DNA of 64,000 nucleotides from Pseudomonadota bacterium (GCA_020161145.1 JAIUPQ010000001.1:496001-560000); one strand, 5' to 3'. Positions 18,354 through 27,230 are shown, numbered from the stretch's first letter. The notes: a model not told the origin generated them from the sequence alone. Numbers and translations are program-made.

Positions 18354-18370
18354 AACCCGTAAATCGGGTT
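18354..18370. promoter_or_regulatory. inverted repeat, possible activator site upstream of xoxF
   Basis: AACCCG and CGGGTT flank a 5-bp TAAAT centre, a perfect 6+6 dyad of the size used by dimeric regulators. It lies about 110 bp upstream of the candidate -24/-12 element, the usual distance for an enhancer-binding activator. The rest of the 403-bp gap 18121-18523 shows no gene. Confidence 0.4.
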
Positions 18371-18523
18371 CCGTCATGGCCTGGTTGGGCCAGCTAGGGC
18401 GTCGCAACCGGCCTCGGGACCTCGGGAAATCCCCAAGCTCCGATCGAGATGTCTGTTTCGCGTGTGGCAACGCCCAGTTGCCGGCGGTGTCACGTCACTG
18501 GACCAGACTCGGGGCAAAGTGTT

Positions 18524-19897
18524 TCAGGTCACGCTGCGCCGCCGCGCCAGTGGCGGATTGCGCGAAAAGTAGCGCACCACGCCGCCCATGATGGCGGTGA
18601 CCAGCCGCGCCTGATAGGCCGGGTCGCGCAGCTTGGCTTCCTCCTCCGGGTTGGAGATGAAGGCCGTCTCAACCAGGATGGAGGGAATGTCCGGCGCCTT
18701 GAGCACGGCAAAACCGGCTTGCTCCACCTGCGCCTTGTGCAGCCGCCCCACATTGCCTATGCGTCGCAGCACCTCGCTGCCGAGCTTGAGGCTGTCCTGG
18801 ATCTGAGCCCGGGTGGAGAGGTCCAGCAGGGCATGCACCAGGTCGCGGTCGCTGCCGGCAGCGGCAATGCCACCGACTTCGTCGGAGGCGTTCTCGCGCC
18901 GGGCCATCCAGCGCGCGGTGGCGCTGGTGGCGCCGCCCTGGCTGAGGGCGAACACGCTGGCCCCGCGTGCCTTGGGCGTGAAGAACGCATCGGCATGGAT
19001 GGAGATGAAGAGATCGGCCTGCACCCGGCGCGCCTTGCGCACGCGCTCGTGCAGGGGTACGAAGAAATCGCCGTCGCGGGTCATGAAGGCCCGCATGCCT
19101 TGCTGGGCGTCGATGGCGTCGCGCAGCTGGCGGGCCACCTGCAGCACCACGTCTTTCTCGCGCAGGCCGCTGGGGCCCACGGCGCCGGGGTCTTCTCCGC
19201 CATGACCGGGATCCAGGGCAATGATGATGAGCCGGTCCATCCGCGTGGCGGGGCTGGTGGGGGCCGAGCGACCGCCAGCGGGGGCGCGGTGGGCGGGCGC
19301 CGGTTCGGTGGCGCGGGCCACCGGCGGTGGGGGCGGCGGGGCGGCGGTGCTGATGCGGGGGCGATCGACCTCTTCGATCAGTGTGCCCAGGGGATCGGGC
19401 GCCTCCGGCATCGCCACCGAGCCATTCGGTCCGGCTTCGATTTCGCGCATCAGCGCCAGCAGCGGGTCGGGGGCCTGCATGGGGTAGAGGTCCAGCACCA
19501 GCCGGTGCTGGTAGGCGGCCACCGGGTTCAGCGTCAACTGCTGCGGTCGCACGGGCTGTTTGAGATCGATGGCCAGGCGCACCACATGCGGTTGGTACTG
19601 GCCAACGCGCACGGCGGCGATATACGGATCATCGGGCCGTACCTTGCCAACGAGTTCGCGCAGGGCGGCGCTGAGCTCGATCTGCTGGATGTCGATGACC
19701 AGACGATCGGGGTCGGTGGTGACGAAGTGCTGGGCCATGAGCGGTTGATCGGACTCGAGCGTCACGCGCGAATACTCGTCCGACGGCCAGATGCGCACGG
19801 CCAGTACGGTGGCGCCATGGGCCAGTTCGGCCGCCCCCAGCAGCAGCACCAGGCCGCCGGTGCGCTGCAGGGCTGTGCGGCGAGTCAGCCCGCTCAC
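18524..19897 (-). CDS. amiC: N-acetylmuramoyl-L-alanine amidase, AmiC type
   Basis: Periplasmic zinc amidase that splits septal peptidoglycan during cell separation. 457 residues: a twin-arginine-like start (LTRRTALQRTGG), an AMIN domain (about residues 30-130, ILAVRIWPSDEYSRVTLE), a proline-rich linker, and an Amidase_3 domain with ALDPGHGGEDPGA and ILVETAFISN, holding the zinc ligands and catalytic Glu. The GTG start at 19897 overlaps the tsaE stop (GTGA), so the two are translationally coupled, a layout common in beta- and gammaproteobacteria. Confidence 0.92.
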   Translation of the reverse strand: MSGLTRRTALQRTGGLVLLLGAAELAHGATVLAVRIWPSDEYSRVTLESDQPLMAQHFVTTDPDRLVIDIQQIELSAALRELVGKVRPDDPYIAAVRVGQYQPHVVRLAIDLKQPVRPQQLTLNPVAAYQHRLVLDLYPMQAPDPLLALMREIEAGPNGSVAMPEAPDPLGTLIEEVDRPRISTAAPPPPPPVARATEPAPAHRAPAGGRSAPTSPATRMDRLIIIALDPGHGGEDPGAVGPSGLREKDVVLQVARQLRDAIDAQQGMRAFMTRDGDFFVPLHERVRKARRVQADLFISIHADAFFTPKARGASVFALSQGGATSATARWMARRENASDEVGGIAAAGSDRDLVHALLDLSTRAQIQDSLKLGSEVLRRIGNVGRLHKAQVEQAGFAVLKAPDIPSILVETAFISNPEEEAKLRDPAYQARLVTAIMGGVVRYFSRNPPLARRRSVT

Positions 19898-20403
19898 GCC
19901 AGCAATTCCCTGGCGCCAGGCGTGTGCGCCGTGATGTGCACGCGGCGTGTGCCGTCGGGCTCGATGGCGATGTCCAGCGAGGCGGTGGCCAGCGGCGCGC
20001 GGTCGCCCAGGCGGGATGTCCACTCGCACACCTTCAGCCCCGGTGCGGCAAAGACGTCGCGCAGACCAGCGTCCTCCCATTCGCGGGGGTCGGCAAAACG
20101 GTAGAAATCAAAGTGCGCCACCGCCAGGCCTTGCCAGCGCCCAGCGGACACGGTGTAAGGCTCCATCACCGCATAGGTGGGGCTTTTGATGCGGCCCGTG
20201 ATGCCCAGCGCCTGCAGCAGGTGGCGCACGAAGGTGGTCTTGCCCGCCCCCAACTCGCCTTCCAGTGCGAGGGTGGCGTCGGCCAGAACGGGGCATCGGG
20301 CCCAGCGGGCAGCGCGTGCGGCGCAGGCGGCTTCGTCGGCCCAGGTTTCTACAATCGAGAGCGGTTCAGTCAAGGGACAGTGTGAATCAGGCAAGTTTGT
20401 CAA
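19894..20403 (-). CDS. tsaE: tRNA threonylcarbamoyladenosine biosynthesis ATPase TsaE
   Basis: Small P-loop ATPase (up to 169 residues) of the TsaBDE complex that makes t6A37 on ANN-decoding tRNAs. Walker A GELGAGKTTFVRHL, then IKSPTYAVMEPY and HFDFYRFADPREWEDAGLRD are typical. No ATG is available; TTG codons at 20403 or 20373 are the candidates, neither with a clear ribosome site. With the longer form the gene overlaps the divergent queG start by 22 bp. Confidence 0.9.
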   Translation of the reverse strand: MTNLPDSHCPLTEPLSIVETWADEAACAARAARWARCPVLADATLALEGELGAGKTTFVRHLLQALGITGRIKSPTYAVMEPYTVSAGRWQGLAVAHFDFYRFADPREWEDAGLRDVFAAPGLKVCEWTSRLGDRAPLATASLDIAIEPDGTRRVHITAHTPGARELLA

Positions 20404-21461
20404 ACGGTGCGCAGGTGCTGGCCAGTTTGCGTGCGGCGGCTCATGATCTGGGATTCTCGCAAATTGGCGTCGCCGATGTGGATCTGCGCCATGCCGAGCC
20501 GGGTCTTGTGGCCTGGCTGGACGCGGGATTCCACGGCGGCATGGGCTATATGGCCGCCCATGGGCTCAAGCGGGCGCGTCCCGCCGAGCTGGTGCCGGGC
20601 ACGGTGCGGGTCGTTACCGCACGCATGGACTACCTGCCGGCGGACATGCCGCCCGACTGGCAAGCTCGCGAGTGGCGTCGATTGCGCACGCGTGGCGAGG
20701 CGGTGGTGTCCATCTATGCGCGTGGGCGGGACTATCACAAAGTGCTGCGCCAGCGGCTGCAAAAATTGGCCGAGGTGCTGACGGCGCTGGCGGGCCCGCT
20801 GGGCTATCGCGTGTTCACCGACTCGGCGCCGGTGCTGGAGGTGGAACTGGCCACCCGCAGCGGGTTGGGTTGGCGTGGCAAGCACACACTGGCGCTGACC
20901 CGCGAGGGCGGCTCCATGGGTTTTCTGGGCGAGATCTATATCGACATGCCGCTGCCCCTCACGCCACCTGAGGCGTCGGCCTGTGGGAGCTGCACCGCCT
21001 GCATCGACGCCTGCCCCACGCAGGCCATCGTGGCCCCCTACCGGGTGGACGCGCGGCGCTGCATCTCTTACCTGACCATCGAACACGACGGCCCCATCCC
21101 CGAGGCCTTGCGCGGCGCCATCGGCAGTCGCGTCTATGGTTGTGATGATTGCCAACTGGCTTGTCCGTGGAACAAGTTTGCGCGCCCCGCCATGGTGGCC
21201 GATTTCGCGCCGCGCGAGGCCATGGATGCGGGGCTGCTGGCCTGGTGGGCCTGGGACGAGGCTGCGTTCCTGCGGCACACCGAAGGCACGGCGGTGCGCC
21301 GCATCGGCTTCGTGCGCTGGCAACGCAACCTGGCCGTGGTCAGCGGCAACCGCCTGGCTGCGGTACCGGGGGACGCGGCGCTGCGCGCCGCGCTGGTGCG
21401 GGCCCGCCCGGCTGCGGCGCCTCTGGTGCAGGCGCACATCGACTGGGCGCTGGCGCAATGA
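20382..21461 (+). CDS. queG: epoxyqueuosine reductase QueG
   Basis: Iron-sulfur, cobalamin-dependent enzyme for the last step of queuosine synthesis in tRNA. About 359 residues. Two [4Fe-4S] motifs are present: CGSCTACIDACPTQAI and CDDCQLACPWNKF. The N-terminal domain has HGGMGYM and ELATRSGLGWRGKHT, as usual. GTG at 20382 is chosen because AAGGGA lies 5 bp upstream (20371-20376). Divergent from tsaE; its stop overlaps the xerD start. Confidence 0.93.
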   Translation: MNQASLSNGAQVLASLRAAAHDLGFSQIGVADVDLRHAEPGLVAWLDAGFHGGMGYMAAHGLKRARPAELVPGTVRVVTARMDYLPADMPPDWQAREWRRLRTRGEAVVSIYARGRDYHKVLRQRLQKLAEVLTALAGPLGYRVFTDSAPVLEVELATRSGLGWRGKHTLALTREGGSMGFLGEIYIDMPLPLTPPEASACGSCTACIDACPTQAIVAPYRVDARRCISYLTIEHDGPIPEALRGAIGSRVYGCDDCQLACPWNKFARPAMVADFAPREAMDAGLLAWWAWDEAAFLRHTEGTAVRRIGFVRWQRNLAVVSGNRLAAVPGDAALRAALVRARPAAAPLVQAHIDWALAQ

Positions 21462-22345
21462 GCGACCTCATCGATGCCTTCATCGACAGCCTGTGGCTGG
21501 AAGACGGGCTGGCTGCCAACACCTTGGCGGCGTACCGCCGCGATCTGACGCTTTGGGCCCGCTGGCTGGCGCAGGCGCATCCGGACGTCGCCCTGGTCAG
21601 TGCCAGCGAGGCGCAGTTGCTCGCCTACATGGCGCAGCGCCATGAGGGCAGCCGAACCAGCAGCGTCAATCGCCGCCGCAGTGTGCTGCGGCGCTTCTAC
21701 CAGTGGGCAGTGCGCGAGCGGCTGACGGCGGTGGACCCCACCTTGAAGATCGCGGCGGCCCGCACGCCCCAGCGCCTGCCCAAAACCCTGAGCGAAGCCC
21801 AGGTGGACGCGTTGCTGGCTGCGCCCGATACGGGCACGCCGCTGGGCCTGCGCGACCAGGCCATGCTGATGCTGTTGTATGCCAGCGGCCTGCGCGTGAG
21901 CGAGCTGGTGGCCCTCAATATCACCCATGTCAGCCTGGCCGATGGCGTGCTGCGGGTGCTGGGCAAAGGTGCCAAAGAAAGGTTGGTGCCATTTGGTGCG
22001 CTGGCCGAGGCGGCGCTGCTGACCTATCTGCGCGAGGCCCGGGCGGCCATTCTTTCAGGTCAGGACAGCCCGGCCGTATTCGTCACGGCCCGTGGAGGGC
22101 CCATGACGCGGCAGATGTTCTGGACACTGGTCAAGAAGCATGCCGGGCGCGCCGGCATCACCACCCCGCTGTCCCCGCACACGCTGCGCCACGCCTTTGC
22201 CACCCACCTGCTGAACCATGGCGCGGACTTGCGCGCCGTGCAACTGCTACTGGGCCATGCCAACATCTCGACCACCACCATCTACACCCACGTGGCGCGC
22301 GAGCGGCTCAAGGCGCTGCATGCGCAGCACCATCCGCGTGGGTGA
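21458..22345 (+). CDS. xerD: site-specific tyrosine recombinase XerD
   Basis: Chromosome-dimer resolution recombinase, 295 residues. N-terminal core-binding domain (LEDGLAANTLAAYRRDLTLWARW) and C-terminal catalytic domain with the full RKHRHY set: Arg in SGLRVSEL, Lys in GKGAKERLVP, HTLRHAFATH, the His in LLGHANISTT and the Tyr in IYTHV. ATG overlaps the queG stop, so the two are co-transcribed. It is a housekeeping recombinase here, not a phage integrase. Confidence 0.93.
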   Translation: MSDLIDAFIDSLWLEDGLAANTLAAYRRDLTLWARWLAQAHPDVALVSASEAQLLAYMAQRHEGSRTSSVNRRRSVLRRFYQWAVRERLTAVDPTLKIAAARTPQRLPKTLSEAQVDALLAAPDTGTPLGLRDQAMLMLLYASGLRVSELVALNITHVSLADGVLRVLGKGAKERLVPFGALAEAALLTYLREARAAILSGQDSPAVFVTARGGPMTRQMFWTLVKKHAGRAGITTPLSPHTLRHAFATHLLNHGADLRAVQLLLGHANISTTTIYTHVARERLKALHAQHHPRG

Positions 22346-22373
22346 GGGGCCTGCACGGCGGGCAGACATAAAA

Positions 22374-22396
22374 AAACCGGCCCATGGGGCCGGTTT
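22374..22396 (-). terminator. rho-independent terminator of the first porin gene
   Basis: AAACCGGCCC (22374-22383) pairs with GGGCCGGTTT (22387-22396) over a 3-nt loop. On the minus strand the stem runs into a T7 tract, giving a strong terminator for the porin at 22417; it may also end xerD transcription on the plus strand. Confidence 0.85.
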
Positions 22397-22416
22397 GTGC
22401 TGAAAGGGAGACCCGA

Positions 22417-23349
22417 TCAGAAGTTGTGACGCACGCCAACGGCGAAGCTCTTGGAATCGGCGCCAGCGATGCCGCTCAGGTAAGCAGCGGCCGCCTTGTT
22501 GTTGACCTCGGAGTAGTAGCCGTAGACCTTGGTGCGCTTGCTCAGGTTGTAGTTCACGCCCAGCGTGTACTGCGTGGCATCGCTGTCGGTCACGTTGCTC
22601 CACTCGCCGGCAAAGCCCACGTTGGCGTGGAACTCAAAGGCACCCATGGTGTACATGCCCGCCAGGCGGTAGCTGTCACGGTCACCCAGGAGCGTCCAGT
22701 CTTGGGCGCGCTGGTAATAGGCGCCCACAGTGAAGGCGCCGAAGGTGGCGTTGCCGCGCAGTGCGAACTGCTTGTCGGCGCCGTCGGCCTGGCTGTAGCC
22801 AGCGCCGAACTCGTAGCGACCGAACGAAGCCGTACCCGACAGGTTGTAGACCTTGCCTTCAGCCACGTCCACCTCGGCCTGGAAGGCGCCGAACTTGGGC
22901 GTACGGTAGCCGACGCGGTTGGTGGCGAAGGTGCCTACGTAGAACTGGTCAGCCGAGCGACCGGTGTCGTGGTTGTGCATGCTGATGTAGTCAGCGGTGG
23001 CCATGTAGGTTTCCGGAAACCAGTAACCCATGCGCACAGTACCCCAGTTGCCACCCAGCCACAGCTCGCTATGGCGGTTCCAGAAGCGGCTGCCGCCCGA
23101 GGCTTGGCCGTCGGTGGGATCCAGGCCGTGCTCCAGCTGGAAGCCAGCCTTCAGGCCGCCGCCCAGGTCTTCCACGCCTTTGAAACCGATACGCGATGCG
23201 TTGTTGTTCAGCATGTTGTCTTCTTTGGCGCTGCCAATCTTGACGCTTTCGGCAGTCACGTTCAGGCGACCATAGATGGTCACGCTGCTTTGCGCGAAGG
23301 CGGGGGCGGCAGCGGCGGCCACAACGGCCAGGGCAAAGATTTTCTTCAT
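22417..23349 (-). CDS. outer-membrane porin, betaproteobacterial type (copy 1)
   Basis: General diffusion porin of 310 residues, 16-strand trimeric barrel family. Signal peptide KKIFALAVVAAAAAPAFA, then QSSVTIYGRLNVTAES, the standard N-terminal strand, VEDLGGGLKAGFQLE, RMGYWFP on the constriction loop side, and a C-terminal VGVRHNF ending in Phe for BAM recognition. GAGAGG lies about 7 bp before the ATG. A second porin gene lies 212 bp upstream on the same strand, each with its own terminator, so they are separate units. Confidence 0.93.
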   Translation of the reverse strand: MKKIFALAVVAAAAAPAFAQSSVTIYGRLNVTAESVKIGSAKEDNMLNNNASRIGFKGVEDLGGGLKAGFQLEHGLDPTDGQASGGSRFWNRHSELWLGGNWGTVRMGYWFPETYMATADYISMHNHDTGRSADQFYVGTFATNRVGYRTPKFGAFQAEVDVAEGKVYNLSGTASFGRYEFGAGYSQADGADKQFALRGNATFGAFTVGAYYQRAQDWTLLGDRDSYRLAGMYTMGAFEFHANVGFAGEWSNVTDSDATQYTLGVNYNLSKRTKVYGYYSEVNNKAAAAYLSGIAGADSKSFAVGVRHNF

Positions 23350-23514
23350 TCGATACCTCTCAATTTGGGAGAAGGAGAATCAGACCAGAGCCGAGCTCTT
23401 ATCGTGATCCTACGTTGGACAAACCACGGAAGAAGTGTAGCTTTGGTCCGGCCAATAGCCAGGGATATCCCGTATTAAACTGTGAGAGTGTCTTTTTTGC
23501 GCAACTCCCCTGGG

Positions 23515-23541
23515 CGCAAAAAAGCCGGCACTGGGCCGGCT
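23515..23541 (-). terminator. rho-independent terminator of the second porin gene
   Basis: AGCCGGC (23523-23529) and GCCGGCT (23535-23541) pair over a 5-nt loop; on the minus strand the stem is followed by a T tract (A run 23517-23523 on the plus strand), 20 bp past the stop of the porin at 23562. Confidence 0.8.
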
Positions 23542-23561
23542 GGATCAGACACGATGGCGCT

Positions 23562-24536
23562 TCAGAAAGCGTGTCGCACGCCCAGCGCCACCGACGAGAA
23601 CTCGCTGCGGGTGTAAACCTGCAGGATGTCGTCGTTGCCCACATGGGTGTAGAAGGCGTACACCTTGGTGCGCTTGCTCAGGTTCTGGTTGACGGCCAGC
23701 GTGTACTGGTAGGAGTTGGTCTTGTCCAGGCCGCCGATGTTGTCGGCATAACCGAAGTTGGCGTGCAACTCGGTGGCGCCGCGTGTGTACATGACGGCTG
23801 CGCGCAGTGAGTTGCGCTTGCCGGCGTAGCGGCGGTAGTTGCCTTGCTGGTCGATGTCGGCGCGCTGGAAGTAGCCGCCCAGCAGCAGGTTGGGCATCAC
23901 CTTGTACTGTGCGCTGATCGAGAACTGGCTGAAGTCACCGGCCTCGCTGTAGCCGCCGCCCACGATCAGGTCACCGCGCACGTACTGCATGGCCAGGTCG
24001 TAGCCGCGCTCACCGATCAGACCGGCTTCCTGCACCGAGCCTTCAATCCACAGGCCGCCCAGCATCGTGGGTGTGCGGTAGGCGATCTTGTTGCTGACGC
24101 CATTGAGCTGCATGTTGGGATCGAAATAGAAGCGATCCGCCGACGAACCGTCGTTGTGGTTGTGCAAGCTGGTCAGGTCGGTGGCGGCGTAATAGGACTC
24201 GGGGTTGAAGCGGCCCAGGCGCACCATGCCATACCGGCTGGCCAGGCGCACCTCGGCCTGGCCGCTCCAGAATTGCGAGCTGGATTGGCTGCCCGTGCCC
24301 GGGTTGAACTCGTTTTCCAGCACGAAGCCGGCCTTGAGCCCACCGCCCAGGTCTTCGACGCCCTTGAAACCGATGTGCGAGCGGTTGTTGAAGACGCCGT
24401 CGTCACGCAGATCGCCATTCTTCTGGCTTTCGACGGTGACGTTCAGGCGGCCGTAGACATTGACGCTGCTCTGGGCCAGGGCAGGTGCAGCAAAACAGGC
24501 GGCGGTCAGCGCGGCGCATACAAGAGTGGGTTTCAT
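23562..24536 (-). CDS. outer-membrane porin, betaproteobacterial type (copy 2)
   Basis: Paralogue of the porin at 22417, 324 residues. Signal peptide KPTLVCAALTAACFAAPALA, QSSVNVYGRLNVTVES start, VEDLGGGLKAGFVLENEFNPGTG, a divergent loop-3 region and the end VALGVRHAF. Similarity to copy 1 is strong at the strands and weak in the loops, so the two pores may differ in selectivity. ATG at 24536; several upstream in-frame codons are possible but precede the signal peptide without a ribosome site. Confidence 0.92.
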   Translation of the reverse strand: MKPTLVCAALTAACFAAPALAQSSVNVYGRLNVTVESQKNGDLRDDGVFNNRSHIGFKGVEDLGGGLKAGFVLENEFNPGTGSQSSSQFWSGQAEVRLASRYGMVRLGRFNPESYYAATDLTSLHNHNDGSSADRFYFDPNMQLNGVSNKIAYRTPTMLGGLWIEGSVQEAGLIGERGYDLAMQYVRGDLIVGGGYSEAGDFSQFSISAQYKVMPNLLLGGYFQRADIDQQGNYRRYAGKRNSLRAAVMYTRGATELHANFGYADNIGGLDKTNSYQYTLAVNQNLSKRTKVYAFYTHVGNDDILQVYTRSEFSSVALGVRHAF

Positions 24537-24659
24537 GGGTGGTTCTCCAGCGGCGCCGCAGCGCAGGTTTGTCGGAATAGTCGAAATTCTAGGATTACGA
24601 CAGTAGGGGTATGGCCGGTTGTCTCTCCTGCGCCACAAGCCTTTACTAAGATGCGTGGC

Positions 24660-25256
24660 ATGGATCACACATTCGTTTCCGCCCTCGTCCTGCTGCTGCT
24701 GGTGCTGGATCCGCTGGGTTCGCTACCGATCTTCATTGCGGTGATGCGCAGCGTGGCGCCCGAGCGGCGGCGGTTGGTGGCGGTGCGCGAGGTGTCGATT
24801 GCCTTTGCGGCCTTGCTGGCCTTCATGTTTGCGGGCAAGGGCTTTCTGGATTTGATGCACCTCTCGGAGCGCTCGCTCGAGGTGGGGGGCGGCGTCATCC
24901 TGCTGGTCATCGCCATGCGCATGGTGTTTGCCAGTGGGGCCGAGATCTACGCCGCCGAGGGCGACCGCGAGCCGCTGATCTTCCCGCTGGCCATCCCGCT
25001 GCTGGCTGGGCCCTCGGCCATGGCCACGGTGTTGTTGCTGGCCTCGCGTCAGCCCGAGGCCATGTGGCAGTGGGTGGGGGCGCTGACGCTGGCCATGCTG
25101 ATCAGCGGCGTGATCCTGCTGTTGGCCGACCCCATCCGTCGCCTGCTGGGCACTCCGGTGGTCTCCGCGTTGGAGAAACTGATGGGCCTGGTGCTGACGG
25201 CCATTGCCGTGGAGATGATTCTGGCGGGCCTGAAGAACTACTTCTTCAACGCCTGA
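24660..25256 (+). CDS. MarC-family integral membrane protein
   Basis: Inner-membrane protein of 198 residues with about six hydrophobic segments, of the MarC/UPF0056 (NAAT) family. Typical segments: LLLLVLDPLGSLPIFIAV at the N-terminus and GPSAMATVLLLASR in the middle, with EKLMGLVLTAIAVEMILAG at the end. The function of the family is unresolved; the old link to multiple antibiotic resistance is not supported. An in-frame ATG at 24651 is an alternative start. Convergent with the next gene, with a single base between stops. Confidence 0.88.
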   Translation: MDHTFVSALVLLLLVLDPLGSLPIFIAVMRSVAPERRRLVAVREVSIAFAALLAFMFAGKGFLDLMHLSERSLEVGGGVILLVIAMRMVFASGAEIYAAEGDREPLIFPLAIPLLAGPSAMATVLLLASRQPEAMWQWVGALTLAMLISGVILLLADPIRRLLGTPVVSALEKLMGLVLTAIAVEMILAGLKNYFFNA

Positions 25257-25257
25257 A

Positions 25258-26010
25258 TCATCGGCCCCTGAGGTGGGCCGGCGCTTCGAGCCGCTTGGCC
25301 AGCACGGACAGCGTCAGGGTCAGCACCAGATACAGCGCCGAGATGAACAGGTAAGGTTCCCAGTAGCGCGAGTAAGCGCCGGCCACGGTGCGCGCCGCGT
25401 AGGCCAGTTCGGCCAGGCCGATGGCTGACACCAGCGAGGAGTCCTTGATCAGCGTCACGCCCTCGTTGACCAGCGCCGGCACCATGCGCCGGAACGCCTG
25501 CGGCAACACGACGAAGCGCATGGCCTGCGGGTGCGTCAGGCCCAGGCTCCAGGCGGCCTGGGTCTGGCCGGTGTGGATGCTCTGGATGCCGGCGCGGAAG
25601 ATCTCCGAGATATAGGCGCCCGCGTTGAGCGACAGCGCCAGCGCGCCGGAGAAGAACGCGCCGTGGTTCTGGCGGAAGTCGCGCGCGACCTCACCCGACA
25701 GCAGCAGGCCGCCTTCGGGGTGCACCAGCACCGGCATCAATGCAAAGTGCACCAGCAGGATCTGCACAAACAGCGGCGTGCCTCGAAAGAAGGTCACGTA
25801 CGCGCCGGTGACCACCCGCGCCACCGCCAGCAGCCCTCGCACTGCCGGCGACTTGGACGGCGGCGCGTCGCGCGAGCTGCTGATGAGGCCGAACAGCGCC
25901 CCCAGCACCAGCCCCGCGACGATGGCCACCAGCGTGATGCGGATGGTCGTCCACAGGCCCTCCATGAACAGCGGCCAGTACTCGGCAAGAATGCTCCAGC
26001 GCAGATCCAT
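25258..26010 (-). CDS. polar amino acid ABC transporter permease (HisM/GlnP type)
   Basis: Inner-membrane subunit of 250 residues with about five hydrophobic segments. It has the family's N-terminal GLWTTIRITLVAIVAGLVLGALFGL, the TFFRGTPLFVQILLVHF segment and the EAA-like loop AAWSLGLTHPQAMRFVVLPQAFRRMVPALVNE. It follows the binding-protein gene by 21 bp. No ATPase gene follows; the marC gene occupies that side. The subunit must therefore borrow an ATPase encoded elsewhere. Confidence 0.9.
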   Translation of the reverse strand: MDLRWSILAEYWPLFMEGLWTTIRITLVAIVAGLVLGALFGLISSSRDAPPSKSPAVRGLLAVARVVTGAYVTFFRGTPLFVQILLVHFALMPVLVHPEGGLLLSGEVARDFRQNHGAFFSGALALSLNAGAYISEIFRAGIQSIHTGQTQAAWSLGLTHPQAMRFVVLPQAFRRMVPALVNEGVTLIKDSSLVSAIGLAELAYAARTVAGAYSRYWEPYLFISALYLVLTLTLSVLAKRLEAPAHLRGR

Positions 26011-26031
26011 GGTGGCGCTCCCGTGCTAGGG

Positions 26032-26880
26032 TCAGTTCGAAGCGGCCTGCGCCGGGGCGGGCGGGTCGATGTTGAAGGTCTTCTTGTAGATGGCGTTGTA
26101 CGTGCCGTCCGCCTTGATGGCCGCCAGACCCTTGTTGATCATGGCCAGCAGTTCGGCGTTGCCCTTGCGCACCGGGATGCCGTATTGCTCGGGCGCGAAC
26201 GAGGCGGTGTCGGCGACGGTCTTGAACTTGGCGCCCGCGTTGTTGGCCACGTAGTTGATCACCACGCCGTTGTCGGCCACCACGGCATCCACACCGCCGG
26301 CTTCCAGCTCTTTGAGCGCCAACGGGGTGGACTCGAAGCGCTTGACGCTGGTGGACGTCTTGCCCAGCAGCTTGCTGACCACTTCGTCGCCCGTGGTGCC
26401 CGTCTGCACGCCGACCTTGAGCTTCTTCAGGTCGTCAAACTTGGCCACCTTGGAGCCTTCCTTGACGGCGATGAGCTGGATGGCGTCGAAGTACGGATCC
26501 GAGAAATCCATCGTCTGCTTGCGCTCGTCGGTGATGGTGACCGACGAAATCAGCACATCGCGGTCGCCCTGTTGCAGCGCGTTGAAGATGCCTTCCCACG
26601 GCGTGTTCTTGAACTCGATCTTGAAGCCGCCTTTTTCAGCCACGGCGTTGAGCAGATCGACCGAGAAGCCGACGATCTCGCCCTTGTCGTTCTGGTACTC
26701 GAAGGGGGCGTAGGCGGCATCGGTGCCCACCACATAGGTCTTGGGCGCCGGGGCGGCGGCGGCCTCGGGGGCGCTGGCGGCTGCGGGGGGCGCCTCCTGC
26801 TTGCCGCAGGCTGCAAGGACAAGGCCGGCAGCCAGCGCGGCGGAGAGCTTCAAGAAGGACCGGGTATCGGTGCGAGTCAT
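26032..26880 (-). CDS. polar amino acid ABC transporter substrate-binding lipoprotein
   Basis: Family 3 solute-binding protein, 282 residues. Lipoprotein signal (GLVLAACGKQ), an Ala/Pro-rich tether, then YVVGTDAAYAPFEYQNDKGEIVGFSVDLLNAVAEKGGF, the classic start of GlnH/HisJ-type proteins, and later VLISSVTITDERKQTMDFSDPYF and VGVQTGTTGDEVV. Together with the permease it forms an importer for a polar amino acid whose identity cannot be read from sequence. Confidence 0.92.
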   Translation of the reverse strand: MTRTDTRSFLKLSAALAAGLVLAACGKQEAPPAAASAPEAAAAPAPKTYVVGTDAAYAPFEYQNDKGEIVGFSVDLLNAVAEKGGFKIEFKNTPWEGIFNALQQGDRDVLISSVTITDERKQTMDFSDPYFDAIQLIAVKEGSKVAKFDDLKKLKVGVQTGTTGDEVVSKLLGKTSTSVKRFESTPLALKELEAGGVDAVVADNGVVINYVANNAGAKFKTVADTASFAPEQYGIPVRKGNAELLAMINKGLAAIKADGTYNAIYKKTFNIDPPAPAQAASN

Positions 26881-26945
26881 GGAAACCTCACGATGAGCAA
26901 TATGGAAGCGCCTCAGTGTATGCGCGGCACCGCAGCCCTGTTCGC

Positions 26946-27218
26946 TCAGGCGCTGGGCGGGACATAGCCCTGAGGCTTGTCCGCCCCCTCACCGAACAAA
27001 AACTGCTCCATCTGCCGCGCCAGGTACTGGCGGGCGCGGGCATCGGCCAGATTCAAGCGGTTCTCGTTGACCAGCATGGTCTGGTGGCGCTTCCATTGCT
27101 CGAACGCCTCCTTGCTGATCTCGTTGTAAATGCGTGCGCCCAGCTCGCCAGGGTAGGGCGCGTAGTCCATGCCCTCGGCTTCTTTCTTCAGGTAGGTGCA
27201 CTGGATCATGCGTGCCAT
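26946..27218 (-). CDS. yggX: Fe(2+)-trafficking / oxidative damage protection protein YggX
   Basis: Small cytoplasmic protein of 90 residues that protects iron-sulfur enzymes from oxidative damage in the family. The conserved N-terminus [24 protein letters not shown] with its single Cys, and [25 protein letters not shown], make the assignment clear. It begins 12 bp after the argA stop on the same strand, so it is probably co-transcribed. Confidence 0.93.
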   Translation of the reverse strand: MARMIQCTYLKKEAEGMDYAPYPGELGARIYNEISKEAFEQWKRHQTMLVNENRLNLADARARQYLARQMEQFLFGEGADKPQGYVPPSA

Positions 27219-27230
27219 CGTGTCGTCCTT

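Noticed and set aside
21458..22345. Tyrosine recombinase considered as a phage or island integrase
   Set aside because: Length, motifs and operon with queG fit the housekeeping XerD; there is no adjacent attachment site or cargo.
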